From NCBI RefSeq assembly GCF_048128805.1, contig NC_136020.1, positions 13,800,239 to 13,864,238 of the forward strand: a stretch of 64,000 bases of DNA, written 5' to 3'. A program made the translations under genes and the position numbers. The DNA comes from Centroberyx gerrardi. Lineage: Eukaryota; Chordata; Actinopteri; Beryciformes; Berycidae. This document shows, piece after piece, positions 1 to 13,116 of this stretch. Below the pieces are notes generated by a model, which saw nothing but the letters and a program-made list of their open reading frames with translations, did no database searches and had not been told where the DNA came from. The stretch's first letter is position 1, and each line of letters opens with the position of its first letter.

Positions 1-186
1 GCCAGATGTTTCGCAGACAGAGCAGTGCAGCAGCAGTTTTCTGGCCCATGTGACTTGTTTTATTTGTTAATGGAGAGCACTACAATGTTCTATAAAGTGA
101 TTAGCACTGTCAATCTGTCAATCATAGGCTGCAGTATCACAATACTTCTCCCTTTAGGTAGTTTCTCCTCAGTAAACCTGTAACAG

Positions 187-252
187 GCACTTGGCTCAGT
201 AGGTAAAGCATCAGCCTTTCATGTGGAAGGTTGTGGGATCAAATCCAGACTT
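187..252 (+). repeat. tRNA-derived SINE head
   Basis: A-box-like TGGCTCAGTAGG and B-box-like GGGATCAAATCC are spaced as in a tRNA promoter. No full cloverleaf forms, so this is a SINE fragment, probably in the pus7l 3' region or last intron. Confidence 0.55.
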
Positions 253-518
253 GTCCTTTCCGAAGTCGTTAGTCGTCAAGAACAAGTAATAGAAAGTTTG
301 GCCGTTGTGAATAACTTCAACAATGTGGTTGCAATGAGAAGATTAACTTGACAGAAGTCACGGGCCAACACAAAAGATGGTGTTAAGCCATAACAAATAG
401 CCTGCATGTCCGATCTTCACAACCTGTCAGTTGTGTGTCTTTGTACCTTCTGTAATGTTTTGTCAATCTGTCTGTCTTTTCAAATTGTGCATGGACCCCG
501 CAATTGCCGCTTGCGGCT

Positions 519-745
519 ATATTTATTATTATTGTTGTTATTATCAGTAGTAGTAGTAATAGTAGTAGAATTAGTAGTAGTAGTAGAAGTAGTTGTAGTA
601 GTAGAAATAGAAGTAGTAGTAGTCGTACTAGTAATAGCAGCAGTACTGGTAGTAGCAGTAGTGGTAGTAGTAGTAGTAGTAGTGGTAGCAGCAGTAGCCG
701 TAGCAGTAGTAGTAGTAGTAGTAATAGTAATAGCAGTAGTAGTAT
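519..745. repeat. Interrupted AGT/ATT trinucleotide repeat
   Basis: About 225 bases of (TAT)n, (AGT)n and variants such as AGC and GGT. It lies in the pus7l intron and stops some 15 bases from the exon 8 donor at 760. It creates long artificial poly-Leu, poly-Val and poly-Ser frames that are not genes. Confidence 0.95.
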
Positions 746-760
746 TTCTCTAGTGCATAC

Positions 761-3700
761 CTGTCCCAGTGTGTAGACTCCCTCTTGTTCTTCTTGGCCC
801 GTCACCACATGGATCTAGAAAAGTAAAGGTCCATCTGAGATCTGCCACTCATTTAAAGGCTTAAGACCTTCCTTTTTTCTCAGGCATTTGGTTAAGGGTA
901 TGAGTGTGTGTGTGAGAGAGTGTGTGTTTGTATACATGTCTAAATGATGCACTTTGTTACTTTCATTTTGAATGTGCAGCACATTAAGTTTACATCTGTA
1001 TGAAATGTGCTATATAAATAAAATTTGATTTGATTTGATCTCAGTAAATCAACAGGGTGGTTGCAGGGTGACAAAGTGGCCTAATGGTTAGAGAGACTGT
1101 CCTGTAACCAAAAGGTCACAGGTTTGATCCCAGCAAAAGCCAGTATGCCCATGAACTGTTGAAGTGTCCTTGAGCAAAACACTGAACTCCTGCCTGCTCA
1201 CTCAGCTACATGCCCAAAATCCAAATGTAATTTAAATGTCGTTTTCAGTGTTTACGCTGCAATTTAACAGTAAATGGTAGAACGGTAGAAGAGTGACAGC
1301 TTGTAGTATACATATCAATACACAACATGCTAGTTACAGCAATAAACTGACTGTTCAGGACCGGGAATTTCAGTTTTCGGGGAGCAACGGTAAAACAGTG
1401 AAAATGCAGGTGAGAGGCAGGAGGTCAGTTGATTCTATTCTAATAAATAATTTATTTGCTTTTCACACCATACCATAGTGCTTTTCGCACTACAGCTGAA
1501 ATGTCAGTGCATAAAATGAATGTCACAACAAATGTAAGGAGTGTGCAACTATTTGTTTTTCTAGATTCTGTCCTATCTTACCTGAGGCAAGCTGGATTCC
1601 CCGGTGCCCTCTGGTTTGTTTTGCCCTGCCTGCCTCCACACCAGGTCTCCTTGCCTGGCTCTGTGGCCCAGAGTAGACAATCTGTGTGCCACCGCCTCGT
1701 TCCACACTCTGACAACCACAAACATTTGATTTTTGGTTGGTTAATGGTTAGTAGAATATTCAAACTTACAAGCAAAGTACTTGGCTGGCAGCTGGTATTA
1801 ATTTCCTAACTATGAATTATTTTATGACAGTCTTTCATAATAAAGTCTGATCCGTATAAAAACAAAAATAAACAAAGTGGATAAACACACATTAAGGATA
1901 GACTTGGTTTATGAACTGAAAAGGTCAGGAAAGCAGGTTTATGACAGGAAGGTTGCTGGGTTGAAGGACGTTGCTGAAAAAGAGCGTGTGTTTTCAGCAA
2001 ACCTCCCCTGCGTAAAAAACAAAAGATTTAAAAAAATGTTTGGGATACTTTACTGCAGCTAACCTGCTACAGTAGGCATGTGGGTAGAAGACTCTCATGC
2101 CATGGGGCAGGCTGAGCCAGGCACGGGCGCAGCCGTCCGACCCCGTCCCGTAGCGGTGCAGCGCGCGGAGCATCAGCCGCTCCCTGGCCTTGGACATGGG
2201 CATCAACACCAGGCTCTCCTTGGCGTTGTCTAGGTTGGAGAACCAGAAGAGACAGGAAAAAGTGAAAAAAGAGAATGAAAAACTTGTAATAATCTGCTGC
2301 ACTGTCATATAAAAAAATGTCCACTTTACTTCTCTTCTATCGATCATTACTGTTATAATAAAACAGTGATTCAACCTATACCCAGTTCATAAAAGCTTTT
2401 AAATTTGCCGTTCTAAACACACAGTGTCAGGTAGGACTTTCTAGGGAAAAATCCTCTGGTGGAAGAGGAGGTGATGTGTTTTACATTTCCAACAGCAGCA
2501 ACAGCGGTTTATTTGCAATAAGCACAAGAAGAACTGGGCGGTTAAGATGAGCAGCGATAGCCACCATGACAAAGAAAAGAGCGCCACCTACAGAAACTTC
2601 ATCAACAGAAAATCCAAGGAAAAAGACGTCACAGTACTGGACACACTGTTTGAAATATATTATGACTTTCATGTGCTTGCTAAACTTTTTAATTGGTTAT
2701 TACACAGGTTAATACACATGGAATATGTCCTCTGTAAAGGTTTAACTAAACTTCTTATGATTCCTAATCTACAATGGGCTATGATTTTATATAGGTATAT
2801 ACTGAAAAGGTCTTGGGAAGGGACATTAACATCAATTTCTTTTTAGCATCAACAGGAAAAGCGTATAGCCACAGGGATCACAGCTCTTCAATTCACGCTG
2901 TTAACCACAGTGATTTTAGATTGCAATAATCAATACAACAAACGATCAATGTTATATCAGCTCTCACCTGTTTGGAGGAAGTGTCTCTTGGCCTGGCTCT
3001 GAGGATCATCCCCTTCCTCTGGGGTGAAGAACAGACGCACAGCACTCCCCTGATTCACACACACAACAATACACATCAACAACAGTTCATTTCCTGAAAT
3101 AGGCTATGAACAGGGTTTAATGTTAGTGGGATGGTGCAATTTACTGCTGAGGGTTGTGGAGGTGTTGCAGGCCGAGTGCAGTGAGCGATGCCCAGTGGCT
3201 GCTCACCTTAGTTTCACAGTACAAGATACCAGATCCTGTGTTTTGGTAAATGTCTGTAAAACCTACCATGTCTTCTTTGAGTAGAGCCAGTCCGACTCGG
3301 TCAGATTGAACGCTCTGCCCGCTGCCAAACCTCTGTGGTCCGTAGTAGTTCACGAAGCCTCTGGCCTGCAAGGAACAACAACCAGAGTGTGTCCGGCAGC
3401 TGCTATAAAGCTAGTTTGAAAGACCACTAACCTGTTTCCTCTTGCATTGATTAGCAGGAGTGAGACAGTTAAAAGTGAACGGTTTCATTCCAGCAACAGG
3501 TATCCACCATTTCAAAAAGTGACGCCTACTCTTTCAAAATGATCGACTGCAAAAAATAAACACAAATGGGACTTTGTGAAGAATAGCAGATAATTTAAGT
3601 CCTCGGTTGACAAATGATGACACTTTTACAGACTGGTTCATCTACATTTTAGATATAGTGAATGTTAAACTTAAGCTAATGATTCTTTTTCCAAAACTGG

Positions 3701-6415
3701 TATACCATGTTGTGTAACAGCATGTTTTGGTGTTCTGTGGCCTAAATGTGGTATCAGTGACCTGACCACTCCTTCAAGAGAAGAAATCTAGAGGAAATAT
3801 TCGTACAGCTCATCCACACAGGGCTGTTTCATAACACAGATTATGCCTAGTACTACACTAAAATATCCCTTTTGGTGGAAATCTCCATTATGAGATTTTT
3901 TAGCCTAATCCATGTCTGTGACTCCCACGCATAAAGTTGAGGACATGATATGAACGAAGCTCATTGGTGGCTCGCCCTTAAAAATGATGCACCATCTATG
4001 TGTCTAGTTTGGGACAAGTTACAACATACACTGTGGTAATATGCATGGTTGTGAACATATGTTGTGTTGCAAAATAAAAAAGCAAGTCTGGGTTGTCCCA
4101 AAGAAGACACACATCTGCTGAAATAAGAATAAGAATAATACCTTGACGTTCTCCACTGCTTGCTGTACCAGTGCTGCCAGGTGAGTGTGTGTGTCCGGGC
4201 CAGCCAGGTGTGTGTCGCTGGCCCTGTGTGGTCTCAGGTCGCGGACCACCAGGTCAAAGTGGTTCCCCTGCAGGCGGCCAAGCCTCAGAGGCTCGCTGAC
4301 GGAGCGGATCTGAGACAGACGCATCCCTCTCTTCTCGAACTCTGCTGTCTTCTCTCTCAGCCTGACGACACACAAAAACATCAACCGAATGTACGCTCAA
4401 CTGGACACAGCACAGCAGGAGCCAGCGCTGAATATAGAATCGACATTTAAGGCATTAAAAGATACTGAAAGCTAGGGAAGAGACTCAAAATGTTGGATTC
4501 TTACAGTGACGACTCAAGTTTTCTTCTTTCCCATGGAAATTTGTCAAGAGGAATTAAAAGGTATTACAAAAGTTGTTGAACAAAATGTTGTAGAACCGGT
4601 ATTGAAATTATTTTGATATAAAATCATTTTTCTTTTTGGCATAAATTGTCAAATAGGTGTATGATATGATGGTTCATTTTTCATTTCAATGTGACTTCAG
4701 TGTGACTGTAAATCGTTTTGGATTGAGCTAAATGCCGTAAATGTAAAATGTAACACAGCCCAACCAACTGTATGAAAGAGCAGCAGCAGTACCGTTGTGG
4801 TGAGACCTTCTTGACCACCATGGACTGGTAGGTGATGGCTCTCTTGTCCTTGATACCAGCGTAGGTGAAATCTGAAGGCAGGATCCCCAGCGCTGCGGCC
4901 ATGTAGCTGATGGCCTCCAGAGTCTCCAGGTTCTCCTTACACAGGGTGAAGGCTGCAGGGGAGCAGACACACAGCACACAGGCAGGAAATGAGAGTCTTG
5001 ACTGGTGGTTTCGTATTTTTTGTTTCAGTTCAAATCTTTACTGTCCCATAACAGAAATTTGGTTTGCATATATGTATGTGTCACATCTCTGAATCACATA
5101 CCCAGAGTTCCTACATAATTTCAATTCCAAAATTCCCTACTTCCCTTCCCTACAACTTTAATTTCTTGAATGGATTTGAAGATTTTGGTTAGTGTTCGAT
5201 TTTGGCCGATGATTTATGCTGACAGTCATCTTGCCTGGTTCCTATTAGTTACACCACATCACTCTGTAGATTAAGTTTTTTCATTACATCAAGAAATATA
5301 GTAGGTGAACTGACAGGTCTAAAACCACATAAATGTGAAAATTCTTTTCCAAGCTTTTCTGTCCAATATCCCAAACTTTCTGATTTCTTTTTTCATTTAT
5401 TTTCCCGACTTCGCAGAGTTGTATAGGAAACCTGTAAACTACACAAACATCAAGAAAGTACCAGTTGATAAGAACAGAGAGGAGACAAAATGAAAAAGCT
5501 CCTGTGTTATCACATTATTACTCTCTCACCGGTGTAAACCTCTTCTTCCTTACAGTCCTCGGAGGCTCTCTTCCTGGCTCGGCCTCTCTCTCTCAGCCTC
5601 ACTGAGATAGCCGTCCCGCCCTGCTCGCTGAAGCTCTTCGTCTCCACCAGTTTGCCAAACCGTCTGCTGAGGAAGTGGTGCACAGCCGTCCTGTGCTCCT
5701 TGTTGTCGTCGGCTCCAAATGTGTAGGACGAGCCCGGCACTTTGGCATCTACGAACCTGAAGAAGTCCTCCGCCTCGTCCGCCGTGACCAATCCGGAGAG
5801 CTCTCTGTAGTCTGGGTCTTCCCTCACCCTGATCTCAGGCTGATTGGTGACAGTCATGAGGAAGGGGAAGCGGTGGCGGACGGCCCGGTGGACGTTAGCT
5901 CTCTGGTGTCTGTCAGGGAAGGATCCCAGGGTTAGCTCTCGCCCGGCCGGCTTCTCGACCTCATCCTTTTCCAGGCCCGATTCGTCTTTGAGACTTACCA
6001 CGAACTGCTCAAGCTCCTCGCTGACCGACTGGCCTAAAATCACACTCAGGTCAAAACTATCCAGACTAGGTACGGTGGCATCCACCTTACAGTCAGCTGA
6101 GGTATCTGTAACCTGTGAAACTGGGATAGAAGAAGAAGTGTCCTGCTTACACTCTGTACTGGCTTCACTCCTGTTTCCACGACTGCTGACCTGATCTAGC
6201 ATCTGAGGAGCCTGTCTGTCTGTTGGTTTATTGACTAGCTGTCCACTGATGTCTATCTCGGTCACCACAAAGTCCCTGGTGAAGTTTTTGATGCTCCCAC
6301 GAAAACCTTCATGGTTTGATATGAAGCACACAGGGACGCTCGCAGCATCACAGCCCTCCTTCATCCTCACTTCCTCCATCGACTGCAGGGGGTTTCCACT
6401 TACGACTGGTCTCAT
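761..6415 (-). CDS. pus7l: Pseudouridylate synthase 7-like (PUS7L), TruD family, 3' end cut by window edge
   Basis: TruD-family RNA pseudouridine synthase, which isomerises uridine in RNA. Eight coding exons (minus strand): 6415-5530, 4952-4793, 4361-4142, 3365-3267, 3049-2968, 2229-2064, 1708-1582 and 814-761. All have AG/GT borders and compatible phases and give 598 residues. The start is the ATG at 6415; three bases upstream of it the exon begins at a TTTTTTGCAG acceptor, so a 5' UTR exon lies further up and the in-frame ATG at 6436 is intronic. The TruD signature [12 protein letters not shown] is in exon 2, with the catalytic Asp at about residue 331. Other PUS7L landmarks are GQLVNK near the N-terminus, [10 protein letters not shown] in exon 4, ALHRYG...[13 protein letters not shown] in exon 6 and the VWNEAV...QGDLV block in exon 7. 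About the last 90 residues expected for the family are missing and should lie left of base 1. PUS7 is less likely, because the N-terminal half matches the PUS7L type. Confidence 0.93.
960..1037 (+). repeat. Interspersed repeat 3' tail, plus orientation
   Basis: The end TGCTATATAAATAAAATTTG followed by (ATTTG)n is a common fish repeat tail. A related tail in the opposite orientation is at about 12000-12070. It lies in a pus7l intron. Confidence 0.5.
1065..1220 (+). repeat. V-SINE-like tRNA-derived SINE
   Basis: A tRNA-like head (GTGGCCTAATGGTTAGAG, then GGTTTGATCCC) is followed by GAAGTGTCCTTGAGCAAAAC, which resembles the conserved central domain of vertebrate V-SINEs. It is inside the pus7l intron between exons 8 and 7. 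Confidence 0.75.
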
Positions 6416-6539
6416 CCGACTGCAAAAAACAGACACAGGGATAACATGTTAAACATAATCTCATATTACTGAAGACAGTGGGGTGTTTCGTCTCTGCTTT
6501 CATAATGTAGCGTTAAATGCAAATACCTAATATGCTGCT

Positions 6540-6800
6540 GGATGAATCAATGTCCATCACATAACCGTTATCTCGACTTTCATGGTAGAGGAAGCTGCAC
6601 GAGCGCAAACAAAACAAATAAAGCGTATTTCTGTATCCGAAATACGAATATGAATTTGTTATAACAGAATATTAATGGAACGGGTCTACTTATCAGGTAT
6701 TTAGCAGGCAATACACACACATGCAGCATGTAAACAAAACCACGCTAAAGCAGAAAACAAGTCTGTGTATTTCCGCATCACGTGACCCAGCCGAGTGAGT
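6540..6800 (-). promoter_or_regulatory. Probable pus7l promoter and 5' UTR region
   Basis: This is the interval just upstream of the first pus7l coding exon. It holds a palindromic E-box TCACGTGA at 6778-6785 (USF/TFE-type site) and a short GC-rich patch near 6790-6830. The 5' UTR exon itself cannot be placed with certainty. Inferred from position and motif only. Confidence 0.4.
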
Positions 6801-9200
6801 TTCTTAAAGGGGCCGCGCACACATCTGGCGGGATTGCAGTGGTTTTTGAATTAAGCCTAAGGAAATTTACATGAAGTGCTTTACATCACGGTCCCTTGCG
6901 CACTAAAAGCCACCTTGAGGCATCTACTCAGCTCTACTTGTTGTTGAGGTGAGCCACATGGTGACCTCTGACCTTCTATTTTGAGGCAAAAAGGATTTCC
7001 TAAGGTTGTTGTTTCGTCCTTGTTTCTGGTCAGAATTACACCGTTAACAGTGGAAAGCTATTTTCCTCTATAGAGTCTTTTTTCTGCAAGTAGTTGGAGC
7101 AATTCCCAGAAATATTTCTCTAATCAAATAAATTATTCAAGTTCTACAGAATGTTCTATTACGGGGCTCAATTTCTATTATCAAAATAAGGAAATATTTG
7201 GCAGCAGCAGCAATGAGAAAGACCGAACTTCAACTGGAGGTTAAAGCTGAAGTGTCCTTGAGCAACACACCGAATCCCTACAGCTGCAGGGCTGCTGCCA
7301 CTGACCTCTGACCTCTGACCTCTCTGTGAGGAGCTCAGTAAAGTACCTCATTATTATTAATAAGTAACATTGAGCTGTTGAACATCCTTTAGGCTCAGAA
7401 AGTATATTTACTATCAAGTAAATGAGTGTGGAACCACTGGAAACCAGTCTTTACGAAATCTCTATGCTCCAATTGAATGGTAAAAACACTTTCCGACCTT
7501 TTAACGCTGGTATCAATTTATTTTAATAATATACTGTATATACATAGTAGACCTAATGGTAGGAAGTGCCAAGAGAAATTGTTGCAGTCTTTTTTAAAAA
7601 AAGCCTATGACAACACTATTTACCACACAGTGTTATACACACAGCCTTACTGTCAGCAGTGTAAATGTTTCCCATCAGAATCAATGTAAACACTTATTCA
7701 ACTGTCTCTGTCAAAATGCAAAGTCCAAAACACATGAAACTTTGCACACAAACATCCTATAAACACTATGCAAATAGCCATGAGTGTGTTCATGTGACAC
7801 AGTACAGACACAAGCCCACATATCCAGTGTTATACATTGTTTTACATTAAAATGAATACTAATACAACTAATACCAGTACTAATACAAAAAACATTTTCT
7901 GAAAATGTACTAAAGATACATATAAAATTGCGGAATTTTGAGGAATGCATGGAATATCATTTTTTTCTTGAGAAAATAAAGCAAAACTACCACCAAACAG
8001 GCTCATTTTCACCCTGTCTGCGCATACTGGGGTTAATTGTCAGTGACATCCGTGTATTTCTGACATTTTACACGGCATTCTGAAATAGTTTACTTGGCCC
8101 TTGGGTCAGGAAACTTGAGACTTGGAAACACAGAACTTACTGTCCGCTATCAGTCTATCAAACGGTAATGATTTTCCCGGACACCAACGCCAGCAGTCAG
8201 TGTTCTTGTTTCCGGCGACTTGAAGCAAAGAAACAATGCCATCAGCTTTCCAGGAAACAAATCATGGAAATATTGGATTTCACACGACACCCATTATCAT
8301 CACCACTAGCTATGGTGTGAGTGTGAGTACTAACTCAAATATTAGAAGCACATTTGTTAAAATTCAACAAAAGAAAATATGGGAAACTTAAGGCACTGAC
8401 TTCTTTCTGTTTGTTCCAAAATGTCTTACATAAAGCAAAATCCCCCCTCACATTGCTCCTTGAGAAATATTCTAAGATTATTCCTTCTCATGTCACTGTT
8501 GTTCCACCAGAAACAGCTAGTTTTTCACAAACATGCTCTATAAAGATCGTGGGGTAAAATGCTCACTGTCAGTGACAATAAAAAAAAGTTTCAATAACAT
8601 GACAATTACAGTAACTTACTGTAAAATCAGGTATGTGGGGCTGCTACAGAACACCAATAGTCATTTATCTTCCAACATTCACTTTCATCACTCTAAAATT
8701 CCCTTTTTTTCATTACAATCTCTAATTTTAATAAAGTTAGGTATAGTGTAGTCTCACAACTGCAGTGTATAAAGATCAAAACTATGAGGAAATGTGTGGA
8801 AATGTCGGATACACGTGTAAATGGAATGTTTCCAGTGTATAAATGTCAAAATTGAACATATGAAGTTTCCGCACAAGACTGAAAATCATCTATCCCGCAT
8901 TCATATTCCCGTAAAGTGTTTTACCAGGATCATCTGCCTTTTCTCGCAACACTCACTGACGTTCATTCATGACACAACATTCACTTCTATCACCCTTGGC
9001 CCTAATATTCCTCAAGTATTCCGCATATCTCAGAATATTGTTCCAGCAGTCTGAATCAAATTGATGTGTATTCTCGTAACATTTGTCTCCACAGATCAGA
9101 ACTCGTCCAAGTATCTCTTGAGGGGTTTGGCCCGCCGCGTTCTGCCTCCCACCCACATCCTCTGTGCTGCAGAATGTCTCTGTGCATTCATATCCTCCAG
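6801..9200. other. Intergenic spacer without recognisable gene
   Basis: AT-rich DNA with only short open frames that show no family motif or exon-like borders. It contains a V-SINE-like fragment near 7240-7300 and a small direct repeat of TGACCTC at about 7301-7324. I see no gene. Confidence 0.7.
7240..7300 (+). repeat. V-SINE central-domain fragment
   Basis: The string GAAGTGTCCTTGAGCAACAC matches the core seen in the copy at 1065-1220. The tRNA head is decayed or missing. Confidence 0.6.
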
Positions 9201-9208
9201 ATGTGTGA

Positions 9209-9212
<4 letters not shown>

Positions 9213-9239
<27 letters not shown>

Positions 9240-9403
9240 CTTATGTACACACGTGTGTGTCAAACATTTAGACTCAAGGATTTCAATTTGGTGTGTGTGT
9301 GATGTGTGCATTTGAAGTTGACTGAAACATTTGGCAGCAGGAAACTAGGCAAGCATGCATGTACATATGTGTGTGTGCGTGTATGAATGTCTGAGTGTGC
9401 ATG

Positions 9404-9439
<36 letters not shown>

Positions 9440-9597
9440 GTTCATGCTCTCCAGATGTTCCTATACGCTCCATCAGGAAATGCTCCGCTCTGGATCTGCT
9501 TTAACAATTGGACCCTTTCTACTCGTACAGGAACTCTGGGGACCAATAGGATTGCAGCAATGTGTAATTGTGCATGTGTGTGACTGAGTGAGTCACT

Positions 9598-9638
<41 letters not shown>

Positions 9639-9786
9639 TGATAGATAGATAGATAGATAGATAGAATGATTGATCGATAGATCGAGGGAGACAGAGAGTG
9701 CAAGCATGCGAGCGTTCACATCTGTGCATGAATGAATGACCAATGGGTGACAGGAAGACAGAACAACGGCGTCGTCAAGTGGATCT

Positions 9787-9837
<51 letters not shown>

Positions 9838-10218
9838 GTGTGTGTGTGTGTGGTAAAAGAACTCTGCAGGATGAGAGGTCATGTGATACAGGGTTGAAGC
9901 TGCTAGGCTCCCACTAGTTCCTTTGTTCTGCCAAGACAACAGCAGACAAAAAGTGCTTTATGGGGGACTGAGCTGAAGGCAAGTTCAAGCGTACGCACAC
10001 ACACACACACACACACATACACACACACATTCTGAGAATTTGATGCCCCCCTCCCCTTCATCTTTCCTCTTTTTCTCTCTCAGATCCACTTGAGAGCTCC
10101 GTTTTCTCCATTATCTGCCTTCCTATCAGTCTCTCTCTCTCTCTGGTCTTTCATTGGCCACTTTGTCCTCCTTAGTAATCCTCTTGTGTTACTCTCCTCC
10201 AGTCTGAAACTACATCGC

Positions 10219-10261
<43 letters not shown>

Positions 10262-10601
10262 CCTCTCTCTCTCCCACACACACACTGAAGACTGCATAGT
10301 ACTGTATATCCTGTAACTTGTTTTCTATAAATCCCTCAGACTGTTGTGATAGCCTTTTTAACGCACTTTACAATACAAAGCACTTTACTGACATTATACA
10401 ATTTGCTTCTTTCTAAGTATGCTTTGTTTTGTCCAATGACTTAGGGATGAAGATTGCTGAAATGAGAACTGTCTCAGTATCTTGACTGCTCATTATAATT
10501 GTGTGTGCGCTGGTTTTTATGCAGCACAACAAATTAGCTCATTGAAGACGTTAAAGTTTCTGATCCAATCTAATCTCTTTCACACACGTTTTCTGGTTTT
10601 C

Positions 10602-10633
<32 letters not shown>

Positions 10634-10753
10634 ATCTATCTCCCTATGTCTCCACACACACACACACGCACACACACACTGAAGAGTAAAGAGAGTAAAC
10701 ATATCCTGCATTTATGGGATCAATCTGTCTTGCACACTATTGTGGCTCTTGAT

Positions 10754-10793
<40 letters not shown>

Positions 10794-10818
10794 ACTGCCC
10801 CCCCCCCCCCCCCCCCCC
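9213..10818. repeat. Dense microsatellite cluster upstream of the plus-strand tetraspanin
   Basis: Tracts: (GT)n at 9213-9239 and 9405-9440, (GATA)n at 9598-9665, (GT)n at 9789-9851, (CA)n at 9996-10029, (CT)n at 10222-10273, 10602-10633 and 10757-10789, (CA)n near 10655-10679, and poly-C at 10798-10818. Open frames here are translation artefacts of simple repeats. Confidence 0.95.
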
Positions 10819-11037
10819 TCTCCTTTAAGGATGGGCCTATAAGCACCATAACATGGGGGTTGGCCCCGTCCCCCTCTCTCCCATTGCCTCACATATCACC
10901 AGGATGGTGCTGCGCGCAACAGGGAGAAAAGGCGCTTTCTAAAACACAGGATTCTCTCAAAAACACTTTCATTTTGTGGTAGAAAAGCTCTGAACTGTCT
11001 GTTGCCCGGTTAGGAGTCAGAAAGAAAAAAAAAAAAC

Positions 11038-13054
11038 ATGGGGAAAGTGAACGCTTGTTTGAAACGAGGTTACATTATCCTGACGACTTTGATCGGGGTA
11101 AGTGCTTTTCTTCCTATGGGGGTGACAAAAACCTGCGTTAAAACCCCCCCGAAAACTGAGCTGATATGTTTCTCTGAGTCAAATCAAAGTAAAAGCGCTG
11201 CATAGAATCTGTAAATACATGTTTATGTTGGAATATGTTATTCCTTATGCTTTGTAACGTGTTGGACTCGTATTTCACCCACACTGTAAAAAAATATATA
11301 TGTTAACAGGTTATTAAATCCAGTATTGAGCCAGTATTATATTTCTATAAACTGTAAAAAATCTGCCAGTGGGGTGAGATAATATTTATATTCGGTATTC
11401 GATAATTATAAATAATAGCCTACATTCTATAATTGTGTTAAATCAACCGACATTTCTTTGATAGGCTACTGATCTGCCGTATTCTGCCTTGCTCCATGAT
11501 ATTGACATTTGTATTGGAAACTAGTGGAATTATCTCAACCTATTACCTACTGGCATAATTTTCCACTTGTTTTAGGGGAAATTTGGACTTCATGACTGAG
11601 TCTGTGGCTAAATGATTTGCTCAGACGGAGATTGTTTTACAGTGTGAAAGTGAACCCCCAGTGGAGGAAAGTAGGAGAGGATACCAAACAGGACAGGACG
11701 AACATACGTATATGACATCATTGTAAACATCACAATAACTAAGGGCAAATCAAGGATAGTAAATAACAGTAAATAACAGTATATCTCTATCCCTATGCGT
11801 TCAAACCTAAACAAAAATCGCTATAATATTCCTATTTGGACTTAATCAATATAGTGTGTTTATTATTGTACTTTGGAATTTTGTAATCTCCTATGATGTG
11901 ATAATATTCTTGTCATTTTCCTACTACTAGCCTATAAAGTGTTATAATGTGTTGCTGTGATATTTGTATAGTATCCTTCTAAAATATATTCCAGGATTAC
12001 TATTGAATTAAATCAAATTTTATTTATTTAGCACATTTCAACTCAAAGTGTAACTCAAAGTGCTTTATAAACATGATTAAAAACAGTTCAGGGACATTGA
12101 AAAGACAGAACCAAGATAATCAACATCATGAAGCTGCACAAGAACAGGAGAAGTAGAAATTATCAATATGTAAATATGGATGTAAAAACTATATCATAAT
12201 CCTCCTCTTCATCATCACACAGCTGCGAAGTCGACTAGGCAACATGTTGTTTTGCTGTTTCTCTGCCCCTACTTGTTTCCCATAACCGGTTTTGTTGGTC
12301 TGGGAGGTTTTTGGGCGCCAACTCGGTCTCTGGTGTTTCCAGGCTGTTTAATGTATTATGGGTGGATTCGTCTAATGTAGTTTGGCTCTGCAGGTGCAGC
12401 GTAGGCTGCACCGCTCACACAATTACTCATGATTTGGCCCAGAGGCCTCACAGCTGAGAAAGACGTTGTAGTTTCTGAGGAGACCATTACACTCAAAGCT
12501 TGTGTTGAGACTGGCCTACAGTGTAATGGCTACTCTTAGCAGATGTCGGGATCTTGTTGATTGCCTGCTAACTGACATTGATAGTCAAACAGAATAAATG
12601 GAGTACATAAAGTCATCCTTAGTCGAAGAAAGATAACTGCAGTTTAATGAGCAGAAAATGACAACTAATAGGTTAATACAGCAATGATGCCCATAATGCC
12701 ATTGATAAGCATCATGCAATGCAAACACACCTCCACAATACATTAATTATTCTTATTAAGCAGTCACACATTCTCATTCCTTGTATCAAGAACGGTCACA
12801 ATCAATTCAAGCAGTAAACAAAATCTCCAGTCCCAGTTTTAATATTCGGTGGTGAGGCTGCTCTCTGGTTTACATTTGGATTACAGAGTGGGGCTTTAAA
12901 ATGTATTTACGGAACCAGGCCAGTATGTATGATGCAATGTGTTGTTGTTGCAGACCATCAGTGCCCTGCTGTTGGCAGCCACTCTGTTTGGCCATGGATA
13001 CTTCTACGAGGCTGAGGAGGTAACACACACACTCAATAAACAAAACTAGGCAGC

Positions 13055-13116
<62 letters not shown>

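Noticed and set aside
383-808. Open frames of poly-Leu, poly-Val and poly-Ser on both strands
   Set aside because: Translation of a trinucleotide repeat. Only the 54 bases at 761-814 are real coding sequence (pus7l exon 8).
5675-6194. Plus-strand frames opposite pus7l exon 1
   Set aside because: Shadow frames of a long real exon on the other strand; no family motif.
9598-9665. GATA repeat as a possible CRISPR-like or regulatory array
   Set aside because: Pure tetranucleotide microsatellite, no spacers; CRISPR arrays are not expected in a fish nuclear genome.
10830-10845. CCTATAAGCACC as a TATA box for tetraspanin A
   Set aside because: Position about 200 bases above the ATG is plausible, but the motif is weak and nothing else supports it.
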